Below, in pieces: positions 35,011 through 48,498 of a stretch of 64,000 nt of DNA. The DNA is taken from positions 10,069,686-10,133,685 of the forward strand of contig NC_066843.1 of NCBI RefSeq assembly GCF_001640805.2. Direction: 5' to 3'. A model generated the notes under the pieces. The model saw nothing but the letters and a program-made list of their open reading frames with translations. It had not been told where the DNA came from and made no database searches. The translations under genes were made by a program, and so were the position numbers. Position 1 is the first letter of the stretch, and each line of letters begins with the position of its first letter. This stretch comes from Lates calcarifer. Lineage: Eukaryota; Chordata; Actinopteri; Centropomidae.

Positions 35011-36960
35011 ATTTGTGTTATTACAGCTCTAGGTCTGGTAGGTCAGGTCACAGGACATGACAGTTGGCCAGTTGAGAGCAGCCTCTAGGCTAGTGCAAGC
35101 CCCCCCACCCCACGCCTACCTCTCTCTCTCTCTGGGTGGCCCATGTTTACGAGATCCAGGAGCAGGTCATCACTGTGCCGAGAACACGGCTGCTGCAGGG
35201 GGACTGTTAATGGGTCAACCCTGGAGGAGCAACCAGGAATTTTTTCCTTGCTGTGTGCGCCTGTGTGTGTTTGTACATGTGTGTGTGCGCGCACGCCTCT
35301 GTGTGTTTGTGTGTGTGTGTGTGTCAGTTTGGACTTCCTGTGTGCAGCGGTGCGGGGGAGCAGAGATGGGGGTGAGATGACCTCCAACCCTGACCACATG
35401 TCCTGGTCTGTTGGCTGATCACCCACACTTCCGCCTTCGGGGCCTCTCTGCTTCTCTCTCTGGGCCTAAGAAATCTCCCAGTTCATCAGCACTGTGGTCA
35501 CGTTACAACATTATCCTCATCGTCATCATCACTGTCATAATCAGTTCTCATTTGTTTTTTTGTTTTTTTCCATTCCTTTTTTTTAAGCTCAGGAGCCTAT
35601 CACACTGAAGAAGTTGCGAGTGAAAATGTTGGTACTAAAAAAGAATAATTTTTAAAATGACTGTAAAGTCTGATTGAGTTTCGTTAGTGTTCACTAACAC
35701 TTTTCCTGAATCTTATGAACTGACTTAACCCTGGCTTCTACACACCAACGGAGTGTGGGTCGGACTAAATTACCACCATTTACCACAGCAAAAGTGTATT
35801 TTGACTCACAACTGAAAAAAATTCTTCAAACTCTAAAATTTGAATTTTCCTCATTAATGTGAAAAGAAATATAAACTACTGCTAACTACTAACTACTAAT
35901 CAAACTGCAGCTATTGAGTATAGTTTTCCATTTTTCAAAACAGATACTAGACATTTGTGGAAATATTGCTTTAGGCTTTAGGCCCCTGCATGGATGGTTC
36001 CCCCTTTTTTTTAAGCAGAACCTACATAACACTAGTTAAGTACCATTCTTTTACATCCTTAAACAACTGTGCTTTTCTATTCATCAAGTTAGCCCAGCCT
36101 GCTAACATTAGCACTGATTCCAACAGACATTACTCATTTTTTTAACACCAGGTCAGTCATCAGCAGCTCCAGTTACAGTTCGGTGTTGGCTCCACAGTAC
36201 AGGCCGGCTTCCCATTTACAAACAATTGAGGATGTGCGTGAGGTAGAAAACATACTTCTACAGTTTCATAACAGCTTACAGGCAAATTTATTATTTAGAA
36301 ATACAGTCACTTGCTGGAAATATGTGAAATTACTCTTGAGATGAATGTGTATACATGACACATAAACATACCTTTTTTTAACCTGAAGCCACTTTTGATA
36401 GACATCTGTCAGCTCTGGCAGCTAACATGATACATTTTCTAGTGAGACACAGCAGCTAGCAGCAGTGATAATGCTCAACATTTGCATATAAAAACTAGCA
36501 TCATGCTGTGCACTGGTGGTTATTATATCTGTAATATCAGCATGTATGAAAATCCTGTTCTTTCCTCAAAATACACCAACGCCAAATGTGCTACATGTAT
36601 GTAAATTCTTAGAGATGGCTGCAGTGTAAACAGGCAGAGCCTCGCTCCAGGTAAGCTGTGTCAGTACAGGATTTTTTTGATCAGCAACACAGGATCATGA
36701 AAACAGACTCAACACCTGTTTATTATTTTTTTTCTCTAAAAAACTAGCATAACAACGTGACACATTTTCTATGCAAAGCCGTTGATCTGCTGCCATATCA
36801 ACTGTCATCGATTCCCAAACTGAAACACTAAACGCGCATCAAACAGAGAACCTTAACAATATAAATCAAAGACATTAAATGCAACAGTGTGAGCTGTGTG
36901 AGCTTAAAACTGGCCTTTATTGTAGCAGTTGCGGTGTGAAACCATGCTCAGCCTTTATAA

Positions 36961-39900
36961 GATCCAGAGCTGTGACCAGAATGCTGGAGCGAACAGCTAA
37001 TTCTGCTCTCTGAGCTAACAGGCAGGTTTCTTTCTTGAGATAAAGAACATTTTCCACTCGTTACTTTTGTGATCCTTACAGTTTTAGGCACAAAAACAAC
37101 TTTTTGTGTAAATCTCCTCATGTGGTCATACTTGGTCATTTTCTGCTCCATGCTTACTTTTTTTTTTTTTTTTGCAAAATAAGCACAGATGTCAAAGCAA
37201 ACATTAAGGATATATACTGCAAAAACACATCCTCATTTCAGTTTACCTTTAAATTTTCTTTGTATAATTCCTACTTCTTTCCCAATTGTCTAAGCCTGTA
37301 CTCGTTTCACAAGAATTTACAAAACTCACCATGAGAGCCTAGATCACTGGTGACCTTTTAACCCACAGCTTCCCTGGGAACACCATCATTCCTGTCCTCT
37401 CACTCACAGAGCAGTAGTCACCGGCTAAGGACAAACCCACCACAAGGCTTTCTTTGACTGTGCCTAATGAGAAGACTATGATACAGGATTGCAACCAACG
37501 TGGAGACGTTTGTCTCCTTTACTCCGCTCCTTATCAGCCTGTGACCCAAAAATTATTCAATTATATACATCTCCTCTTCCCGAAGATTATGTCCACTCCC
37601 GGTAGTGCACACTGTTTTACTAATGTGGTTAAATACAGTTAAATTATATAATCACAGTGGCTGCAATTAGTGCAGTATGCTTGTCGATAAAGGGACCAGT
37701 ATGTGTGTTGGCAGAGTGCGCTCTCCTCCAAGATCCCAGTTTCTTGTAATTAAATGTAGGGGTCTGTGTTTTGGTTTATTGGATTTATTTTGACTGATTA
37801 GCCCTGGCATTGACTGATGGGTAAGACAGAGGTGGTGGTGTGTCGGTTGGAGACAGAGAGGGGTCTGGCATAATGTGTGAGCATGCTATCCTGTTGCTGC
37901 TATTTACCCATAAGAAGCCATCCTGAGAGTCAAAGGTCAGTAAACATGTAATCAGTTGTAAAGCTGCACTTCACCTTTAGGAACTGTATTTTAAACAAAC
38001 ACTGAGGGCAACTTGCTTTCATGCCTAAATTAAATACCTATGTTCCCTCTGTGCCTTAGTGGGCAGTGGCTGCTTATGTGCAAAGCTAGTATTAGTCTGG
38101 TGTGTGTGTGTGTGTTTGGTGTGGCATTCACTGTGTTTATTTGGTCAGGGGTGTCAGACAGATTAGCTGGTGTGTTACAGGTGCTATAAAAGTTGTTGCT
38201 TTGGACACGGCTCATGAACAGCATAATGACTCCAGGCTCATGTTAATCTCACCCCGCCTGGCTCCGTCTTGGGTTGCTGGCCTGTTTAGCTGCCGGGCTG
38301 GGCTCAGGACTAACAGGCAAACAGAGACTACGCAGAGAGAAGAGCAGAGCGATCCAGCGTTACGCCTACTGGCAGAGGCCGGGAAGCAGGCCAGAGAAGG
38401 AAAGAGTGGAGGATAGAGGAAAGGAAGGAAGGGCAGAATGAGGAATGAGTTGGTTTTTATCATCACACTGGTGCTGATTTGTTATCAAAGACAAAACCCT
38501 TTCTATCCACAGTCATCTTTCTTTCCTTATTTGCACTGCTGTCATTTATTTACAGATGTAGCGGGATTGACATGAAAAGAGAGGAATGATTTCCTGCAAA
38601 GCAGAGAGTCCAGGAATATGCAGGAGTGAAAGAGAGAGGGAGTGATGGAGAGCCCTCAGTTGCTGAGTTCTTCTCAGGCGGGGTTGGTGTGTTGAAGAGT
38701 CCACGCTGTTTGCTTTATTGGCCTTTAGGGGGAAGAGGAACAGAACATTTGTGCTGGATACATGGAACCACATGGCCTGCAGTTTATTTGTGGATGATCC
38801 TCAACTCTTTGAACGAGCATCATGAGTCACAGATCTCTGTCTCTGACTGTCACACCAGTTCGCTGGTGCGTTTGTTTTTGCCCCAACCTGTCGCTTCTCT
38901 TTACTCTCAGGAACAGTCTGTGCTGCTGTTGTCTGTTACCAATCTTTACCCCATTCTTTAGTTATCTTAGCTCACTATTCCCATCTCGCTAATCTTAATA
39001 AAGCATAATATGATGAAAGCACTTGAGAAAACCTGTGCTTTCTTTGTTGGAAAACTGCCAAGCTGTCAGACATGGTTCTGCTATGAGGTAGTGCTTTGGC
39101 ACAACCAGCAGACAGGCTGAAAACTCAGGTGTAGTTTAGAACTGCAGTGTTTATGAGGCGCTATGCTGGTGTAATCCAAGTAATTGTTTATTACAGGCCT
39201 CAACCTATGTTATAAGTAATTACTTTCGGGTGCCCCTGCCCTGTAAAAATCAGTTTTGTTTCCTGTCCGGGTGCCTAACACCACAATCTGAGCTCCTCCT
39301 TCCAAAATGCATGTATTTTACTACACTTGGTGAAGATATTACATATAATTGTGGGTTTTCTCTGAGCTGCACAGTTGTAAAATGCATGCATATGCTATTA
39401 AGGATCATTAGAGCTTTGATGGTGCAGAGCTATTCCTCAGTGACACTCCATTGCCTATGCCCATAAAACTCTCTGCCAGTGGGGGAGGATTTTAAGTGTG
39501 GGACGGTGCTCTAACAGCCACTTCCTTAATCAGACGGCTGGACAAATTGTAATCATTAGCACTGTAGTGAGCAACGTGCACGACATGGGTCTTGAAACCC
39601 ATTAGAGTGAGTTAGCTGGCATGGGGAGCAAGGAGAAAGAGAAGGAAGGGACGGAGCTGGACGGTGCTGTCACACACTCACCTGGGTCTGTTTGCAATCA
39701 GGCAGCTGGAGGGGGGCAGTCCAATTAGAGCTTCGCCAAGCACCGCACCAGCTTGCACCAGCGAGGCAATGCGTCATCTCCAACCACACATGGATGCAAG
39801 CGCTCCTCCAACATACGTACGTGCGCACACACAGTCAGACGTGCGTGCACTAACCCACACAATCTGTGATTACAGTTACAACAATCACACATGCGCACAC

Positions 39901-40479
39901 GTACTCAGCGGGGCGCAAACACTGCTCACACTCTGATTCACTCTGTAGCTTTGTTGTCCTTCTGTGCCATGTGAAGCTGATCACTGACTGCAACAAAAGA
40001 CAGTGAGCAGTCGAAGCAGCGATACCTGTGACTGAGGCTGTGTTCCCTTTTCTATCTGCCACGTAACTCTGGTGCATAATTTTTTTACAGTCTGGGTCCA
40101 GTTTCTCATCTGTTACAGTTTAATGTTCATGAAGTAGCAAATGAATAGTCAGGGAACATTGAATTCTGAGACGTCTTGAGTCATCCTGCCTTTTATTGGC
40201 CTTTTATAGGAGCCAAAAATCTAAATGACTCAGGTATGAATTAGAGAGATTTGTCATGTAACCACACACACAAAGGATTATTCCTGCACACTCTTAACAA
40301 ATGTACTGTACACGACTACGTACACAAGCACACGCATGTGCGTCTTTGCACTTTTCGTGTGCACGTCCACGCAGCTGCACATGCTTGAGCGAAGCGTGCA
40401 TCTGTCCCAGATACATCCGTCAGTGCCTCCACATCTGTGTGCTCCAGCTCAAGCCTTTCACTTCAGCCCCCCCCCCACC

Positions 40480-40512
<33 letters not shown>

Positions 40513-41500
40513 CGCACACGTTCCCCTCAACTGGGCTTGGCCCCGTGCCACCCTCCCAGTCCTCCAGCTGAGTGATACATGCACTAACCTCAGACAGCTA
40601 TACAGTCCTGTAGCCTATTTAAAGTGTTCCTAAAGGGAATGTGATACAGCAGATTTTATTTGAAACGTATTTTTTGATTGAGAGGGAGATGTGGCAACTG
40701 CCTAACTGCACTTCTAATGGCCCTAATGTGGAATGTCTTTTCACGGTGACACATGTTCAAAGCCTTTCTGGCATGCTCCCTGAAGCAGCAAATGCCACCC
40801 GGCGAACGATCCCTCATCTGTCCAAAACGTGACTTTTCTTTGTAGCTTCCTCACGGACGGACAACAGTCGTGGTACATCATTGATGCTGGCTGATGAAAG
40901 CATTGCTTGCAGACATTGATTGGCATGACATATGCCATTGTTGGGCTGTTTTAATATGACATTTCATTTTGTCATTCTGGGGAGAGTGTGATAGCTTATG
41001 TCATAAAAAATATTGTGTTCATGGGTCTGACAGAGGCCGAGTTCGAATCCTGCGATGATGTTGTTCTCTTGGCGTCTTCAGTGACAGCATCATCCCCTCC
41101 TCCCTCCCACCTTCACCCCTAACTTACCCCTGCCCCGAGGTCATTAGTCATAAGCATGGAGGGGAGGGGAGGATTGTGAGCAGTGCGGAGGGGACAGTGC
41201 AGAATGGATCCTATTGTTAGCCCCACAGGCCAGAGGGTGCTGTCTCACTCAGGGAAGTATCGCCATTTGGACTATGCATGCAGCCAAGTGTGTTTTTCTT
41301 GTGTGCGCGTGTATGCCTGCTCTTCTCCGAGTGCGCACACGTGTGTGTTTGTCTGCAAGTGCATGTACGTGTTAATGTGCGTCCGCACAGACGTATCACC
41401 ACGGCAACTGCTCTTTTTGGTCATTCATTTTTGTGTAGATATGTGATGTGACACAGCCTGACACCAACACATGAGCATGTGAATCTTGTCACAGGCTAAT
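36961..41500. other. non-coding interval
   Basis: Mixed-composition DNA without a supported exon. A complex stretch around 39.5-39.8 kb and a (AC)n tract at 40480-40510 are the main landmarks. Confidence 0.55.
40480..40510. repeat. (AC)n microsatellite with adjacent C-run
   Basis: A C-run at about 40467-40477 is followed within a few bases by a pure AC repeat. Confidence 0.9.
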
Positions 41501-41960
41501 TTGTAAACTATTACCCATCATCACTTGCCTCTAAAGGCATTTCCATATGTTGGCTTCTCTGTGCGGTCAACAGAGCTTGTATATACTGCATACATGTGTG
41601 CGTTGGTGGGAGGGTGCGTTCACCAGAGATGGCTTGTCCTAATCTGTATTTATGTACTTGCGGTCAAATTAATACAGATTACCATAATCATATCTGGCTG
41701 TGACATGACATTGATTTCCGGCCAGTTCTCTTTCATACATCTCGGAAAACCCATTTCTCTCTGACTCCCTTTTAAATTGGGCCCAGATTGCTAAGGGCCT
41801 ATCCTTTGAGTGAGCACACCTTGTTTCAGGAGACTTGCGCCAAGGGGGAAAAATCAGCCTTTAATAAGTATGTAAGGGAAAAGGCTCACCCTGCCAAAAT
41901 GGCAGCCGCCCTGTACACTGTTCAGATGGCAAATCGACAGCCAGAGAAGGAGGGATGGGA
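41500..41960. promoter_or_regulatory. candidate conserved non-coding element with an 11-bp dyad
   Basis: This is non-repetitive sequence with TAAT-core sites. It holds a perfect inverted repeat TAATCTGTATT (41640-41650) / AATACAGATTA (41671-41681) and a YY1-like AAAATGGCAGC (41896-41906). A 79-codon open frame (41788-42027) crosses the right part but shows no domain. The texture is that of a developmental enhancer. Confidence 0.3.
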
Positions 41961-42624
41961 TTGGAATCCAAGCAAAAGTAAGAGTGATTTTCTCCCAGAC
42001 CTCCTGTTGCAGAGCGACAGCATGTAAGAACGTGAGGAGAGGAGTGTGAAGAGGCTTAACTGAACCATCCAATTCTTTCTTATCATTGTCCTCCTTTGAT
42101 GCATTTTGCCTCTTAAAAAAAAGAATTCTTTTCTCTACATTTATGTGCAAACAAAACCATCTGAACATCTTAAATTCTCTATACTGTATCTAGATCTTAA
42201 TAGTATAGAGAAAATTCTGACATTAACAGTCACATTTTATCAACTGCTACATGACCTCGGCCTGCAAGTGGTTACGTTGCAACACAGTGACCCAGACCTA
42301 TCTCTGTGAATGCCTGCCCTTTCCTTGCTGTGCTTTACAGGGTGTTAGGAGTTGTATGTTTTGTTGTAAGTTGAGTCTTGAGTTTGAGCAGAGCTGAGCT
42401 TGGTAGGGAGGAGGCTCCCAGCATGTTGGAAACCACAGCACCACCGGCGCCAACTCCAATGAGACATGAGTTATAGCTCCGGCTTCCCCGAAATCAAATA
42501 AATAATCTTTCCCTTATTTATTTACTTAGGCTCTCATTATGATTTGCAGGCTCTCAATTATTCTATTGGGGTAAGAGGGCTTGCTTGCTTACTTGTCACA
42601 CTTTGCTTTCCCTGAACACATGCA

Positions 42625-42648
42625 TACACACACACACACACACACACT
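42625..42648. repeat. (CA)n microsatellite
   Basis: A short pure CA run. Confidence 0.9.
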
Positions 42649-42833
42649 TCGTTTTCGATTTTCAGACACACACCTGTCACCTGTTTTTCCATTTATATTT
42701 CAGTCTGGATATTTCATCATTAAGTAATTGCAGCAGGGCTATAATAGTGTAAAGTCATTGTCAGAACATTTATGCAGCAGCGGGGTTCGCCACTGCGCCG
42801 ACAGAAGCAAAAACATTCAACCAGCCTCCTTAT

Positions 42834-42835
<2 letters not shown>

Positions 42836-42869
<34 letters not shown>
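42836..42869. repeat. (CA)n microsatellite
   Basis: A pure CA run of about 34 bases. Confidence 0.95.
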
Positions 42870-42872
<3 letters not shown>

Positions 42873-43197
42873 AAATGAGTTCTTGGTAGCAACAGTGTTA
42901 CAGCTATCAGAGCCTCTTGGCCATGTGTTGAGTGCAATAATGGTAAAGGTTCAGCCCATACTCTCAATAAGGCTCCCCAAGTGCTAGGTGTGGAAAGGTG
43001 TCTGGCAAAGCGCCTGACCACAGCACTCAAAGAGCACTTTGTCTGCGCACCTCACACCCACCGTACCTGCTCATGTTGTGGAAACAGCCCAACACAGTCA
43101 CACAGTTGATTTAATAAAATTGGATCCCCAAAATGAGACTTCTAGTGTTTCAGGGGCGCAATAGTCGTAATGGAAACACATATACATATATACTCCA

Positions 43198-43225
43198 CCC
43201 CCTCCCCTCCCCTCACCAACCCCCC
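43198..43225 (-). other. G-quadruplex motif on minus strand
   Basis: C-runs of 5, 4, 4 and 6 are separated by T, T and TCACCAA, so the minus strand has four G-tracts of at least four. Confidence 0.55.
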
Positions 43226-46200
43226 TCTCTTTGGCTTTACAGGCATCCTTCCAGAGTCAGAATGAGCAGGGGAGACCTAGGGTAAACGGATACTTCCCCA
43301 CTGTGAGCCCAGTAGTCTGGGTATGGCTAGGCAACCCCACGTCCATCACAAGCTCGTATCTAGCCGCAAGCCCCGCTGTTGGTGCAGCTTACAGACTTGT
43401 TAAATGATGATCGTGAAAACAGAAAACATCAAAACGGAAAAATAAAGGTAGTGCCAGTGGGGCTGAGGTGTTGCTGTGGTTTTGTAAGTTGGTTTTGAGA
43501 TCTGTGGGGAGCCTGTTTAGTCTCCTGTAGCTCAGGTTAGAGAACGATGTGACGTTTCATAATCACCTCGAAAACAAGCTAGACTTACTGGACTCACATG
43601 GATGTAAGAAAATATAATGAGGAAGCTCAGTTTTTACAGTATATCAGCCAGTGTTGGCCAAAGGCTGGGAATGCAGGAGGATAATCAAATTGCCAGAAAG
43701 GGTTGGCAGTATTGGAGGGCTGAGCTTGGAAACCATGGAGGTGGTAGCAGAGCCTACACTACAAACTGATGTCTTGGGGGGAAAAAAAGACATTTATGAC
43801 GTATTCTTAAAGGCCTAAAAGCATGAAAGGAAGTAAGAAATGGCAGCCATAGTTCCTGTAGCCACAGAGCATCTTCATTTACCGCTTCAACCTCAAGAAA
43901 TGCTCCTTGGAGTGTTGTGGATCCTCTTTAGTGCCGAGAGCTGTGCTGTTTCCTCTTTGTATTCAAACAAAGACTGCACAAACTTCTAGCTGAATCCAGA
44001 CCCCTGAATCTTTGCCCACATCTCAGACTATGTCAGCAATATGACAGTTCAGTCTGATTATCTGTTATTACCAGTCCTAGATCATGATTAAGATGAAACT
44101 GCTTTGCATATCTCTGGACATGTGACAGCACAAATAACAGATTTCCTGTTTGATGTATTAACAATATTCTGATAATATAGGGATATTATGAGCAGATGAT
44201 AATCCATATGGTTTTTGCATACTGCCATTTTTCTGTACATACTGTGTACTGTTTGTCTTGGAAGGATTTCCTCCATCTTGGAACAATATTTTTGGCATTT
44301 GCCCGCAACCCTCAACACTATATATCTATATGCAGTATATAGTAATTTGCATACTTGTTTATGTGAAAACAAAACATTTCATTTTGTGCATCAGTGTCTT
44401 GCATACACTGTATATTATCAGGCATTTCCAGTATTGCGTCATAATGGTACACTGTCTGATTTAATTCAGTTTTACTTCTTGAATGTATTATTTGTTGTGG
44501 GCTTTACTTCACTTACATAATACCAATTTCCATATAGGAATGAAAAGCTTTTAGCTGTGAAGTGTTGCAGTCAGGTAGCTCCCATGGGACGGGAGCAGGG
44601 TAATGGGTGGTGGGTAAACAGGTAAACACCCTGGTGGCACGTGTGTTTGTTTACCCGTCAGTGCGTGTTGATACATGTAGATATTGCCATGGGACTCCCA
44701 GGGCAGGGCGGGGTGTCAGAGGTGTATGTATGCGTCTGTGTGTGTGGTGGGGTGGATTTCCAGAGTCCTTAAAAAGCACACATTGTGGTCAGAAACCGGG
44801 TGTAACAGAGGCCCCATTATTAAAATAAGGGAAATGACCCTTCCCTGATAGCCACAGGTGATTAAAGACAGATTACATCACTTTCTCTTTGCATGCTCAA
44901 AACAACATAATTCAGCTTAATTTGTTAAATTAAAATTGCATGTCTTACTCAGATGATATTCATAGATCCATTCCAGGTAGTCAAATTAGAGCCTGATGCA
45001 GAGGTGAGTCTTTGACCACATGACGGTCATTTACACAAACATGATTACAACGTTACTGTAATTTTCCAGCTGCTTGTTCCATAAATGGTTTGAGCTCCCG
45101 GCACAACTTGCTATCTTTAAAATGTGCTCTTCTCAGACTTAGTCTCCAGATGACTGTTTTGGCCTTACACTGTGAGAGAGTCTGTGTGTGTGTATGTGCA
45201 ATCATATGCATACATCATGCAGCCATCCATCGTTCCAAAATGATTTAAATGGGTTTGTGAGGTTAAATCTCGCGGGCTACGACGTGGAGGTTTACTTCCA
45301 TAATTACACTTTGCAGGGTTATTCGTGTACTTTATGGGTCTGAACTTGTGACCTTGGATGCATCGTGGAACAATTTATGATTTCTTTTTTCTTCCCCCTT
45401 GTACATGATAAACATCTGCAAACCTCCCCAGAGCTGACTACGATGACAACTTACAGCAACAAGAGTTTAAAAAAAATAATAAAAAATGGAAAACCAGAAA
45501 TCTCTCCTTTCCTCTCTGCCTCCCTCACCCCTTCCCTGTCCTCTTATCCCTCTCGTCTTCTTCACTCCCATGTGTTTCTGCAGTCTTTGGAGGTGGGTGG
45601 GGGGCTCAGTGAAGGGGTTGGGGGGGGGGGGGGGACAGATCCTTCTGCACATCTGAGGTTTATTTGGTCTTCCCCCTGGGGAGTGCGGTGGAGCTTTGCA
45701 TCTCAAGGAAATTGCCAGCGCTTTCTGGTCGGCTTGGCACACTCTCAAACACACTCTCACACAAACACTCACACACGTACGCACACATACTCCTCTGCTG
45801 GCTTAAGTCCCCCTTTCTCACCGTCACAGTGGCAAAGTTTGTCCACTTTTCTAGCCCTCGGTGCCTCGCTATCGTTGGGTGGGTGTTTCCATCCAGTGCA
45901 TATTATTTCAATGTATATTCCCTTTGTCTCAACATTAACGCTGTGCACCCGTTTTGGAAACCCCCCATATGCTTCTTAAGGCATGTTTGAATGATAATTT
46001 TGATACCAAAGCAGGCTTTGACTTGTTGAGAAAAGATGCCTTCAAGGAGGAAACGTTAAAACTGCCTCCTCAGTTAGAAGATGGGTGAAAGAGCACTGTG
46101 CTGCATATAATATGCAGCTACACAGCCACATATTGCTACATACACTCATCTATGGGCCTGCCGTTGTGCCGCTCTGTCATTTCCTTGCAGCAGAACTGAA

Positions 46201-46440
46201 TTTTCTTTGTTTAAATGGCTGTTAACAGTCGGGAGGATGAGGTAGGAGATTGTATGCTCTCCCTTTTTTTGTTCCTTTTTTTGTTTTGGTCAGATGGGCG
46301 TGTTGGATTGTTGCCAGTCTTTGTGCCGCATCCCCAGACTCATTTTGTTTTATACTCAAGACTCCCAGCTGGTGAAATGAAGACGCAGAAAGATGCCACC
46401 TCACCCCTCAGACCTTGACCCTACTCCTACTCTTGTACCA

Positions 46441-46466
46441 CCCCCCACCCCACCCCCACCCACCCC
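46441..46466 (-). other. G-quadruplex motif on minus strand
   Basis: C-runs of 6, 4, 5, 3 and 4 are separated by single A bases, giving five minus-strand G-tracts with one-base loops. Confidence 0.65.
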
Positions 46467-48485
46467 TCCACTCCCCTTCCTCCCACCCCATATCTATTTC
46501 CCACCTGGCTGCCATCGAGGTTAACATCACAGAGAGACAATCAGAGACAGGTGGCTCCTCCCGCGACCCGGATATACTTAGACCCTGATCCCAGACAACC
46601 CTGACAGGAAGTGAGTCTGCAGCCAAGTGACCTCCCCTGGTGGCCCTTCCTGTCCCCATGTTGCCTCGCAGGAAGGAAGGATGCGGTCTGTTGTCCTCAG
46701 GCGCCGCTCACTCGCTCTCCCCTCCTCAGCCTGACTAGAGAAACCAGATTATTGATTCCAGGCTCGTCCTCTCCTTGTGCTCACTTTTTTATATCCTTCC
46801 TTTTGTCTCCTCCATTTCTCATCTTCCTCTCCCGTGTCTCAGCACCCACTTTATCCTATTTTGACATCATTTCTTTCTTCTCTCTTCATCTTTTCTTTGC
46901 CCCTGTGAGATGTAAGTAAACACTGTGGACATTGGCAAACCACAATGTCCCCAGTCCCGGTTGATTACCCTCCAGGGGCTAACAAGACCCCCTGATTTAT
47001 GGTCTTCATTTTATTTATTTCTGACACTGACTTGTTTGTTTGTGTTATTGTTATTTTATTGGCCATACGTTTACATTAAATATGGAAGCCATTTCATGTG
47101 GCAAAGAAATCCCAAGGTCAGGCTTCTGGGTTTAGTCTGCTCTCAAATGATGTACATGCACATTTTGAATTAAAGGACACCATTTGGTGGTAGTTAGGAA
47201 GAGAAGGGGACTTCCAGGCAGACAGAGAAAGAGACCTCGCTAACAACATCAAACACTGTTTTTGTTGTTGTTCTGGCTGTAGCTTAAGAACAGGAACTCA
47301 AACCAAAAAAAAGGTGAGAAGGTCATGAAAAAACTTTGCTAACTGCTCAGCTATATCAGTGGAACAGGAATAACAGCAACATGCAGGAGGAGGAAAAACT
47401 TTCCTTCCCGAGGGGTTTTTGCGCTGATCTGTGTTTTCTGTCTTAGTAACATGAATGTACAACATCAGGAACATGGTCACACTCTCCATTGGATGTAATG
47501 ATGCAGGCAGAGCAGGTGGTTTATTGGTTCTGGTCAATGCTGCTGACACATATGACGAAATTATGGCCCAGATTTTGTTTTTTGTATATCTGTCGCTCAG
47601 CTGCATGTGTTAGCTGGCATTGCTACTGAAAATAAAACAATGGTTAGTTTACATCAGTGAAGTTTCATTCTTTATATTTCTTTTGGAAGTTTATATAAGG
47701 TGAAAGTTTCTATATATACAATGTTTTGTATTTGAGAAGGCCTTGAGGAGAATATGTGCTGTTTTTAAAAGGTTTCATAATGAAATTGCTTTGAGTTGTA
47801 TGCCTTCACTGTCTTTCAGGTGCTTTTGCAAAAAAATAATTAAGTAAATTATCCTTCGTGCAGACTCGGTCTAACTGTGTCTTTTTGTATTTTAAATACA
47901 ATTAAAGAAATTCGATTTAGAGAGCACATTGGAATGAAATTCAAATTAGAGCAGTCACTAATCTAAATTTACAGTGCATCCTTCAACTTGCAATTTCAGC
48001 TACAACTTGACACATTTACCTTCTATGAATTTCCACAATTCATTATTATTTCTACAAAATTAAAATGTAAATCATTGTTACAGATTGCTATCAAGAGGGC
48101 TGAAATGCAGCAGTTCTGTAGGAGCTAGTTTCACTGTAAAATGATCAGATGTATGATCTAATTTGAACATACTGACAGTTGATTTGTGAATTCTAAAACA
48201 GCTGAACACATAAAAATTCAGTTTGATTTTGCAAATTAACTAAAAGAATTAAACATTATTTCATTTACATGGTCCGTTGCTCCTCATCCCCTGTGTGCGG
48301 AGAAATCAAATGGTTTCTGCTGTTGAAAGTGGATCCAATTCTTTGTTTTCTAAATGGCAAGATAACACATTCCAAAAGACTTGAGGACACACTGGAGGAC
48401 AGCAGGGAGAGAGCGGGAAGTGAGATGTTGTGATCCCACAGGTGTTTTTCTCTTCTGTCTCTATAATGTGAGTTTGCAACTGTAT

Positions 48486-48498
48486 TGCCACCTAGTGG
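48486..48498 (-). promoter_or_regulatory. CTCF-like motif
   Basis: TGCCACCTAGTGG differs at one position from the common CTCF core TGCCCCCTAGTGG (reverse orientation). It would be a candidate boundary element in the interval between sox8 and rab26. Confidence 0.3.

Larger units (their letters stand above)
31620..36960. other. non-coding, repeat-bearing interval
   Basis: No gene was found. Degenerate interspersed repeats (32690-32990 and 33065-33370), TG microsatellites (33674-33760, 34971-35010, 35258-35325) and AT-rich DNA with GCTAAC/ATTAGC motifs (35.7-36.8 kb), common in fish repeats, fill the interval. Confidence 0.5.

Noticed and set aside
41033..41056. tRNA-like B-box word GAGTTCGAATCCTGC
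   Set aside because: The T-stem does not pair, there is no A-box at the right distance and no acceptor stem; at most a trace of an old tRNA-derived SINE.
45365..45979. 204-codon plus-strand ORF
   Set aside because: It passes through a G-run, CA-rich and pyrimidine-rich sequence; the product is low-complexity with no domain and no splice structure.
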